DNA from: Mogibacterium sp.
Lineage (GTDB): Bacteria; Bacillota; Clostridia; Peptostreptococcales; Anaerovoracaceae
DNA length: 39,415 nt
Direction of reading: 5' to 3'
Assembly: GCA_017512365.1 (NCBI GenBank)
Contig: JAFWGQ010000056.1
Location: 1-39,415, forward strand
The notes under the pieces were generated by a model. That model did no database searches, was not told the DNA's origin, and worked only from the letters and a program-made list of their open reading frames with translations. The translations under genes and the position numbers were made by a program. Shown piece after piece: positions 23,438 through 30,131 of this stretch (its first letter is position 1; each line of letters starts with the position of its first letter).

Positions 23438-26032
23438 ATGCTGATGGAAGATAAAGAACTGGAAAAAACAGGAGAACAGAATAAGGATCCGGCACCCAGG
23501 CCCGTAAAGCTCCCTCTGAGGGACCGCGACTCGGAGCCGGCGTTCAACTGGGGCGATACAGAGACTGTTGTATTCACGCCTCAGACAGGGACGCCGGCGA
23601 AAGAGAGGGCGGCAAAGCCTGCGAAGGAGAAGCGGGAAAAGGCGCCTGAGCCTCCGAAGCCGCCAAAGGCAAAGAAGGAAAAGGCGCCTGAGTCTCCGAA
23701 GCCGCCTAAGGCAAAGAAGGAGAAGGCGCCTGAGCCTCCGAAGCCGCCAAAGGCAAAGAAGAAAAAGGCGCCTGAGCCTCCGAAACCGCCGAAGGCAAAG
23801 AAGGAGAAGGCTCCGAAGCCTCCGAAGCCGCCAAAGGCAAAGAAGGAGAAGGCTCCGAAGCCTCCGAAGCCGCCAAAGGCAAAGAAGGAAAAGGCTCCGA
23901 AGCCTCCGAAGGCCGGGCGCGAAAGAAAGCGCAGGGAAGTTACCGGGAAACGGCGCATAGCTGTGATCACAGCTCAGATACTGCTGGGCCTGTTCTTGTG
24001 CGCCGTGGCTGTTTCGGGAGCGTATGTCGCGTATGTAGCGGTCTCTTCGAACGACATAGATCCGCACAATATCTACGCGGCCGTGGATACGAGCACCGTG
24101 CTCTACGATAAGAACGGAGAAGCGATAGACAAGGTGTACTACAGTGAAGACAGGGAGCTCGTGACCATAAACGAGATACCGGAATACACTAAAGATGCCT
24201 TCATAGCGATAGAGGACAAGACCTTCTACGAGCATCACGGCTTCAACCTGCACAGGATGATCGGCGCGGTGATCAACAAGCTCCTCGGAAGGACGGATGC
24301 GATCAGCGGCACTTCGACCATCACGCAGCAGCTTGCCAGGAACGTGTTCCTGCCGGACGTGAAGAGCCAGAGGACGCTGAGGCGAAAGGTGAGCGAGATG
24401 CTCTACGCGAGGCAGATAGAGCGTACGCTCACAAAGGATGAGATACTCGAGGCATACCTCAATACCATATATCTGGGCTACGGCAATTACGGCATAGGCG
24501 CGGCCGCGCGTTCATATTTCGATAAGGACGTGAGAGATCTGACCCTTGCCGAAAGCGCTGCCCTCGCCGCTCTTCCGCAGGCTCCGGACAGTTACGCGCT
24601 CCTGAAGGACGATAAGGAAGAGGGGACGGTATATCTTAAAAAGTACGATGTCTACGCCAACGACGCTTCGAAGGAGCGCAGGGATCTGGTGCTCGACCTG
24701 ATGACTGAACAGGGATACATCTCCAGAGACGAGGCCGCCTCGGCAAGGGTGGACATCAAAGACATCCTCAGACCGCACATAGAGGAAAAGACGAGCGAAT
24801 ACACCTACTTTACCGATTACGTAGTCGGCGAGGTGGCAAAGGATCTGGAAAAGGAATACAAGCTGACGGAGGAAGACGCCCAGAGGATAGTATATACGGG
24901 AGGCCTTCAGATAAAGACGACTGTGGATCCGGAGATCCAGAAGATCATCAATGACGAATTCGCAGATGATTATAATTTCCCGTGGTCGGCCGAAGATCCC
25001 GAAGCGGCCATGGTGGTGACTGAGACGGAAAACGGAAGGATAGCGGCCATGGTCGGAGGACGGAAAAAGAGCGGCAGGAGGCTCTTCAACAGAGCTGTCT
25101 CACCCCGTCAGCCGGGATCGTCGATCAAACCGCTGTCCGTTTACGCGGCGGCTCTTCAGAAGAGCTATGACTACGCCGAAAAAGGAGAACCGTTCCCGTT
25201 CGTAAACTACGGCTTCGACAGACAGGGTACGTATTACTGGGGAGACTACATCACCGCCTCGTCATACGTGGCGGACGAGCAGATGATCGTGAACGGCGAG
25301 GTCTGGCCTCAGAACTTCAGCCGCAGGTTCACCGGCAGGCAGACGTTCAGGTCTGCTCTGCAGCAGTCCCTCAATACATGCGCTGTAAAGATACAGCTGC
25401 AGGTCGGGGCGGATTACTCGATGGACATACTGAAAAAGTTCGGGATCACGACAGCCGTTGATGATCCGGAGAAGCCTGTGAACGACCTCAACTCGGCTGC
25501 GCTCGGTCTGGGCGCAATGACGTACGGCGTCACTCCTCTGGACATGGCGGAGGCCTACGCCGCCTTCCCTAACGGCGGCAAAAGACACGATCCCGTCTGT
25601 TATACCGAAATAACGGATTCGGAAGGAAGGCTCATTCTGCTCAAGAAGTCAGAGCCTGTCAAGGTGATGGATGAAGGCGTCGCGTTCATCATGACCGACT
25701 GCCTCAAGTCCGTCGTGTCGCGCGGCATCGCGAGGAATGCGGGGATCTCCGGCGTACAGGTCGGAGGAAAGACCGGTACTACGAACGATACCGCGGATAT
25801 CTGGTTCTGCGGATTCACGCCTAAGTACTCTTCGGCGCTCTGGATAGGGACCGACCACAATTCCGAGATGAATACCACATCGACGACCGCGGCCTCGCTG
25901 TGGAGCCGCATAATGAGCCGGGTCCCTGACGTGACGGAGGGAGAATACCCGGAAATGCCCGCTGATGTGGTCCTGACGGGCGGAGAATACTACACGATGG
26001 GCACCGAGCCAGGCAATTACCTGAGAAGGTAG
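23438..26032 (+). CDS. Class A penicillin-binding protein (PBP1A-like)
   Basis: An 864-residue bifunctional peptidoglycan synthase. Residues 1-60 are a cytosolic lead, 65-160 a Lys/Pro-rich repeat, and one membrane helix lies at about 172-200 (LLGLFLCAVAVSGAYVAYVAV). The glycosyltransferase domain (GT51) follows with EDKTFYEHHGF, GTSTITQQLARN, RKVSEMLYA and EILEAYLNTIYLG. The transpeptidase domain has SSIK (Ser nucleophile in QPGSSIKPL), SLN and KTG (GGKTGTT). All catalytic motifs are present. The Met start at 23438 has no strong ribosome site and a second Met lies two codons later. The N-terminal tail is unusual and would lie in the cytosol. It is the first envelope gene after the ligase locus. 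Confidence 0.93.
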   Translation: MLMEDKELEKTGEQNKDPAPRPVKLPLRDRDSEPAFNWGDTETVVFTPQTGTPAKERAAKPAKEKREKAPEPPKPPKAKKEKAPESPKPPKAKKEKAPEPPKPPKAKKKKAPEPPKPPKAKKEKAPKPPKPPKAKKEKAPKPPKPPKAKKEKAPKPPKAGRERKRREVTGKRRIAVITAQILLGLFLCAVAVSGAYVAYVAVSSNDIDPHNIYAAVDTSTVLYDKNGEAIDKVYYSEDRELVTINEIPEYTKDAFIAIEDKTFYEHHGFNLHRMIGAVINKLLGRTDAISGTSTITQQLARNVFLPDVKSQRTLRRKVSEMLYARQIERTLTKDEILEAYLNTIYLGYGNYGIGAAARSYFDKDVRDLTLAESAALAALPQAPDSYALLKDDKEEGTVYLKKYDVYANDASKERRDLVLDLMTEQGYISRDEAASARVDIKDILRPHIEEKTSEYTYFTDYVVGEVAKDLEKEYKLTEEDAQRIVYTGGLQIKTTVDPEIQKIINDEFADDYNFPWSAEDPEAAMVVTETENGRIAAMVGGRKKSGRRLFNRAVSPRQPGSSIKPLSVYAAALQKSYDYAEKGEPFPFVNYGFDRQGTYYWGDYITASSYVADEQMIVNGEVWPQNFSRRFTGRQTFRSALQQSLNTCAVKIQLQVGADYSMDILKKFGITTAVDDPEKPVNDLNSAALGLGAMTYGVTPLDMAEAYAAFPNGGKRHDPVCYTEITDSEGRLILLKKSEPVKVMDEGVAFIMTDCLKSVVSRGIARNAGISGVQVGGKTGTTNDTADIWFCGFTPKYSSALWIGTDHNSEMNTTSTTAASLWSRIMSRVPDVTEGEYPEMPADVVLTGGEYYTMGTEPGNYLRR
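23630..23914 (+). repeat. 42-base tandem repeats in the PBP1A tail
   Basis: About six and a half copies of a 14-residue unit, KKEKAPEPPKPPKA with E/K, P/S variants, in the cytosolic tail of the PBP. Copies are close in DNA too, so recent expansion is likely and copy number could vary between strains. A highly basic Pro-rich arm in this place could bind acidic membrane lipids, DNA or a cytosolic partner. Confidence 0.85.
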
Positions 26033-26036
26033 CTCA

Positions 26037-28451
26037 ATGGGACAGGGAAGCAAAATGGGAAACAACAATGACGAACTGATAAGAAAGCTCGCGGCGGAAT
26101 GCACTCTCTTCCTGAAAAAGGACGGGAGCTTCCCTCTCGATAAGCCGTGCAGCGTCGCGCTCTTCGGAAACGGCGCGCGAAATACCGTGCGCGGAGGCAC
26201 GGGGTCCGGCGATGTCTATTCGAAAAAGGTCGTTACGATCGAGGACGGCCTCAGGGCCGCCGGCTTTGACATCACCACGGATTACTGGATGACACGCTGC
26301 GGACAGATCAGGGATAACGCAAGAAAAGAATGGCTGAGCCGGCAGAAAAAGCAGGCAAAGGGGATATCCGGGTTTGCAGGGCTCCTGGGCATGAAGATGC
26401 CCGAGCCGGACTACGAACTCAGCGTCGATTATCCGGGAGACATATGCGTGTATGTGCTCTCCAGGATATCCGGCGAGGGCAGTGACAGAAAGGCCGAACG
26501 GGGCGACATACTGCTCTCGGAGACCGAGGTCAGAGACATCAACGCGCTGAACAGGAAGTTTGACAGGTTCGTTCTGGTCCTCAACACCGGCGGACCGGTC
26601 GATCTCTCCGAAGTATCGGATGCGGGCAACATACTGCAGTTCTCGCAGCTCGGACCTCTGTCCGGTGACATACTCGCGGATATCCTCCTCGGGGAAAGCA
26701 TACCGTCCGGCAAGCTGGCCGCGACATGGACCGACTGGTGCGGATACTGCGGCATAGGCGAGTTCGGCGATCCTGACGACACGCGCTATATCGAAGGCAT
26801 ATACGTCGGCTACAGGTACTTCGACAGCGTCGGAAAAAGGCCGATGTATCCGTTCGGATACGGTCTTACGTTCACGGATTTCACACTCGGCAGGCCGTCT
26901 GTGAAGGTAAAGGGGACGGAGGTCACGCTGAGCCTTACGGTAAAGAACAGCGGCGGATATCCGGGCAGGGAGGTCGTCCAGGTCTACGTCTCGGTCCCTG
27001 AGGGCAGGCTGGATCAGCCATACCAGACGCTTGCGGCGTTCGCCAAGACAGGGATGATAGATGCGGGCGGATCGGAAAGGATCAGCCTCGCATTTGACAT
27101 GAAGGATCTCGCTTCGTACGACGGGGAGACGGCTTCATACATACTCGAGGCCGGAGACTACATAGTTCGCGCAGGAGATTCGAGCGCTGACGCGAAGACG
27201 GCTGCAGTGCTGGAACTGCCTGAGACGGTCACCGTACTTAAGGCGAGGAATGTGCTCGGAGAGTGCGGCTTCAGAGACTGGCGCCCGGAGAGAAAGCTCA
27301 GACCTGAAGCCGGAAGCGCAAAGCGCATCATCATCGACAGCGGTGCATTCACCGAAGAGGCTGTCTGCTATGAGCTTGCTGAAGAGGTCGATCCGTTCGC
27401 TGAGAGCCTGACGGATGAGGAGCTCTGCTATATCGGCACCGGCCACTTCAGAGACAGGCAGTTCAGCATCATCGGCGAGGCAAGCGAAACTGTCGCGGGA
27501 GCCGCCGGAGACTTCACGACGAGGCTCACGGATAAGGGCTTCCCGGCCGTAGTTACCGCGGACGGCCCCGCGGGACTGCGTCTTGAAAGCAGATACTATG
27601 CGGATGAAAAGGGCGAGCACAGCGTCAGCAGAGACTCTGTCGATGAATTCAGCGAGGTCCTGCCTGATCTGCTGTATAGGCTGATCTCAAGACCCCGGAA
27701 GATAAAGCCCGGAACGAAGATATACGAGCAGAACTGCACCATGCTGCCGGCGGCCAGCGCTGTCGCGCAGTCTTTCGACACCTGTCTTGCGGAGAAGCTG
27801 GGCGCTGTCGTGAGTGAAGAGATGGAAAGATACGGCGTGGACTTCTGGCTCGCGCCTGCCCTCAACATACACAGGGACATTCGCTGCGGCCGCAACTTCG
27901 AGTACTACTCGGAGGATCCGCTGGTTTCCGGAAAGATGGCAGCGGCCGTGGTCAGGGGCGTGCAGTCTGCGGAGGGGCGCCATGCGACCATAAAGCACTA
28001 TGCGGCAAATAACCAGGAGACAAACCGCTACAGCAATAATTCACTGGTATCGGAGCGTGCCATGAGGGAAATATACCTCAGGGGTTTCGGGATCTGCATC
28101 AGAGAGTCCCGGCCGGACGCTGTGATGACCTCGTATAATCTGCTCAACGGCGTGCATACCGCGGCGCACCCGGGGCTCATAAGGGATATCCTCAGATGCG
28201 AGTTCGGCTTCAGAGGCATAGTCATGAGCGACTGGATAGTGCGCATGTCCATGGGCGGGGGCAGGTACAGGCTGCCGCTCTCATATGAGGTCGCGGCCGC
28301 GGGCGGCGATGTGCTGATGCCCGGCAGCAGGAGCGACTGGAAAACTCTGCTCAGAGGGCTCAGAAAGGGCAGGGTCAGCCGCAGACAGCTCGAGATAAAC
28401 GCGAGCAGAATGTATTCGTTCGCAAAAGAAAAGGCACAGAGACAGAAATGA
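26037..28451 (+). CDS. Glycoside hydrolase family 3, permuted domain order
   Basis: An 804-residue GH3 protein in which the usual second domain comes first. Residues 80-260 hold the GH3 C-domain, with the acid/base candidate Glu147 in RISGEGSDR and GESIPSGKLAATW. A fibronectin-like domain follows (about 290-375: VKNSGGYPGREVVQVYVSVPE). The (beta/alpha) barrel is last (about 450-780): KHYAANNQETNR, and the nucleophile Asp732 in GIVMSDWIV. No signal peptide, so it is cytosolic and probably acts on imported or recycled glycosides. Either ATG 26037 or 26055 may be used; both have a purine-rich site. The stop overlaps the next gene (ATGA). It is a beta-glucosidase, xylosidase or hexosaminidase; the sugar cannot be told from sequence. 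Confidence 0.9.
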   Translation: MGQGSKMGNNNDELIRKLAAECTLFLKKDGSFPLDKPCSVALFGNGARNTVRGGTGSGDVYSKKVVTIEDGLRAAGFDITTDYWMTRCGQIRDNARKEWLSRQKKQAKGISGFAGLLGMKMPEPDYELSVDYPGDICVYVLSRISGEGSDRKAERGDILLSETEVRDINALNRKFDRFVLVLNTGGPVDLSEVSDAGNILQFSQLGPLSGDILADILLGESIPSGKLAATWTDWCGYCGIGEFGDPDDTRYIEGIYVGYRYFDSVGKRPMYPFGYGLTFTDFTLGRPSVKVKGTEVTLSLTVKNSGGYPGREVVQVYVSVPEGRLDQPYQTLAAFAKTGMIDAGGSERISLAFDMKDLASYDGETASYILEAGDYIVRAGDSSADAKTAAVLELPETVTVLKARNVLGECGFRDWRPERKLRPEAGSAKRIIIDSGAFTEEAVCYELAEEVDPFAESLTDEELCYIGTGHFRDRQFSIIGEASETVAGAAGDFTTRLTDKGFPAVVTADGPAGLRLESRYYADEKGEHSVSRDSVDEFSEVLPDLLYRLISRPRKIKPGTKIYEQNCTMLPAASAVAQSFDTCLAEKLGAVVSEEMERYGVDFWLAPALNIHRDIRCGRNFEYYSEDPLVSGKMAAAVVRGVQSAEGRHATIKHYAANNQETNRYSNNSLVSERAMREIYLRGFGICIRESRPDAVMTSYNLLNGVHTAAHPGLIRDILRCEFGFRGIVMSDWIVRMSMGGGRYRLPLSYEVAAAGGDVLMPGSRSDWKTLLRGLRKGRVSRRQLEINASRMYSFAKEKAQRQK

Positions 28452-29692
28452 TAACTACAGTAGTATTCGACATAGGAATGGTGCTCATAGGATTCGACTG
28501 GGAGCGCTACATGAGAGATCTCTTCGATGAGGAGACGGCGGTACGCGTGACGCGGGCCATGTTCGGCGGATCCGCATGGAAGGAGCTCGACAGAGCCGTG
28601 CTGAGCGAGGAGGAAGTGCTCTCACGCTTCTATGAGTCCGAGCCGGAGTACAAAAAAGAAATAGACGAGGCGTTCGAAAGAGTGGGAGAGTGCGTCGCAA
28701 GGCGCGGATGGGTGATCCCATTCATAGACTCGCTGAAGGAGAGAGGATACAGGGTCCTTTATCTCTCCAACATGTCGGAGCACGTGCTGGGGTCCAACCC
28801 GGAGGCCTACGACTTCGTGAGCCGCATGGACGGCGGCATATGGTCGTGCCGCGCCCATCTCATAAAGCCGGATCCCGGGATCTACAGGCTGCTCCTTGAA
28901 GAATACGGCCTTGCAGCGGAGGAGTGCGTATTCATAGACGATACGCCGGCCAACATCAGGGCGGCAAAGAGGCTGGGCATGAAGGGCATCGTATACCGCG
29001 ATCCGGATCAGCTGGCAGCCGATCTCGGGCAGGCTCTGGCAAAGGATGCGGGGCACGACAGGATAAGCGTGCTCTGCTACGGAGATTCGAACACCTACGC
29101 ATACGACCCGGAGACAGGCGGCAGGTATCCGTACGAAAAGAGATGGACGAGCCTGCTCGGGGAGATGCTCGGAGGCAGATACGAGGTCATATCCGAGGGA
29201 CTGAACGGCAGGACGACTGCATATGACAGACCTGACGCGGCCTGGAAGAACGGCGCCTCGAGCTTCGTCGCGTGCATGGGCACGCACAAGCCGGTCGATT
29301 ATCTGATCATCATGCTCGGTACCAACGACTGCAACGCGGATCTCGGTCTCTCGGCCGCAGACATAGCAGACGGCATGGAGACTCTGGTAAGGCTTGCCGG
29401 GGAAAACGCGCCGGCTCTGCAGGGCTGCGTGCCGCAGATCATCGTGGCCTCTCCGGCAGCGATCGGAGAGGACTACCGGGATTCTCCGTTCGCGGACAAT
29501 CTCACGGCGGAGTCCGTCCGCAAGTCAAAGGACATAGCGCCTCTGTACGAAGAGATCGCCCGCCGGCACGGCTGCGTATTCGTCGATGCGGAAGGCGCGG
29601 CAGAGGTGTCCCGGGACTGCGAGCACCTGACCGAAAAAGGCCACCGTCAGCTCGCGGAGCTTTTCCGCGACGCGATCACCGGAGCCGGTTAA
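28448..29692 (+). CDS. HAD phosphatase (YihX-like) fused to SGNH/GDSL hydrolase
   Basis: A 414-residue fusion. Residues 1-200 are a HAD-IA phosphatase with nucleophile Asp8 (VVFDIGMVL, the FDxG type of YihX-like sugar phosphatases), LSNMS (motif 2) and FIDDTPANI (motif 4). From about 205 an SGNH hydrolase begins: GDSNTY with Ser214, GLNGRTT, GTNDCN, and DCEHLTEKGH with the catalytic Asp/His. The SGNH family removes acyl groups from sugars or lipids. Both sets of catalytic residues are complete. The 4-base overlap with the GH3 gene indicates coupling, so deacylation, dephosphorylation and glycoside cleavage may work on the same glycan. No signal peptide. Confidence 0.88.
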   Translation: MITTVVFDIGMVLIGFDWERYMRDLFDEETAVRVTRAMFGGSAWKELDRAVLSEEEVLSRFYESEPEYKKEIDEAFERVGECVARRGWVIPFIDSLKERGYRVLYLSNMSEHVLGSNPEAYDFVSRMDGGIWSCRAHLIKPDPGIYRLLLEEYGLAAEECVFIDDTPANIRAAKRLGMKGIVYRDPDQLAADLGQALAKDAGHDRISVLCYGDSNTYAYDPETGGRYPYEKRWTSLLGEMLGGRYEVISEGLNGRTTAYDRPDAAWKNGASSFVACMGTHKPVDYLIIMLGTNDCNADLGLSAADIADGMETLVRLAGENAPALQGCVPQIIVASPAAIGEDYRDSPFADNLTAESVRKSKDIAPLYEEIARRHGCVFVDAEGAAEVSRDCEHLTEKGHRQLAELFRDAITGAG

Positions 29693-29715
29693 ATAACAGA
29701 GCGGCATTTTCGCAG

Positions 29716-30005
29716 CTGTGTAATAAGCCGCAGCTGATCATCAGATTTGTGTAATATCCTTCCGGATCCGGCGATCGATACACATATTCGTCTCCCGGAA
29801 GCCTGATCTGACCATTATGATTACCTGCTTTGTGTAATATTTACTGAATCAACAGATCTCATACACAAGTTTTGCTGAAATCCTGTGTATGAGATTTCAT
29901 TTTCAGATTAAAATACACAAACCGGAGGAACCATGAGCTGTCTGCACGGAGCAGACCTACAGATTTGTGCATGATCAGACGATAATGCCCGAAAAATACA
30001 CAAAT
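29716..30005. repeat. Array of TTTGTGTA / TACACAAA boxes
   Basis: About nine copies of a short box in both directions within 290 bases. Full or near copies are TTTGTGTAATAT (29746-29757 and 29829-29840, identical), AAATACACAAA (29911-29921 and 29994-30004, identical), CATACACAAG (29860), CTGTGTATGAG (29883), ATACACATAT (29778), TGTGTAAT (29717) and ATTTGTGCAT (29963). Spacing is often about 30 bases, or near three helical turns. Typical of cooperative binding by a regulator, or of an iteron-like site. Confidence 0.6.
29856..29895. terminator. Long inverted repeat, possible terminator
   Basis: ATCTCATACACA (29856-29867) and TGTGTATGAGAT (29884-29895): 12-bp perfect arms, 16-base loop, followed by TTTCATTTTC. 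It could end the HAD-SGNH operon, while the arms themselves carry two of the TACACA boxes, so it could be an operator instead. Confidence 0.5.
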
Positions 30006-30067
30006 GAATGTCTGTAAAGAACTGTGTTCTGGTGAAGGCAAAAAGACCGCATATTCAGCTGCATATT

Positions 30068-30078
30068 ATGGTAGAATC
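30068..30078 (+). promoter_or_regulatory. Extended -10 for the flavoprotein gene
   Basis: TATGGTAGAAT (TG-n-TAGAAT) about 55 bases before the ATG at 30132; the -35 is not obvious. A near-identical element (ATGGTAGAAT) precedes the membrane-protein relic at about 5221-5230. Confidence 0.45.
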
Positions 30079-30131
30079 AATACAGTATGTGAGCGATTAC
30101 CGAATTGCTGCTTGAGAGGGAGATACAGACA

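Noticed and set aside
23630-23914. CRISPR array
   Set aside because: The units are directly tandem without unique spacers and code for protein.
23568-23970. Arg-rich and Phe/Gly-rich frames over the PBP repeat
   Set aside because: They arise because the 42-base repeat keeps all frames open; only the Lys/Pro frame continues into a real protein.
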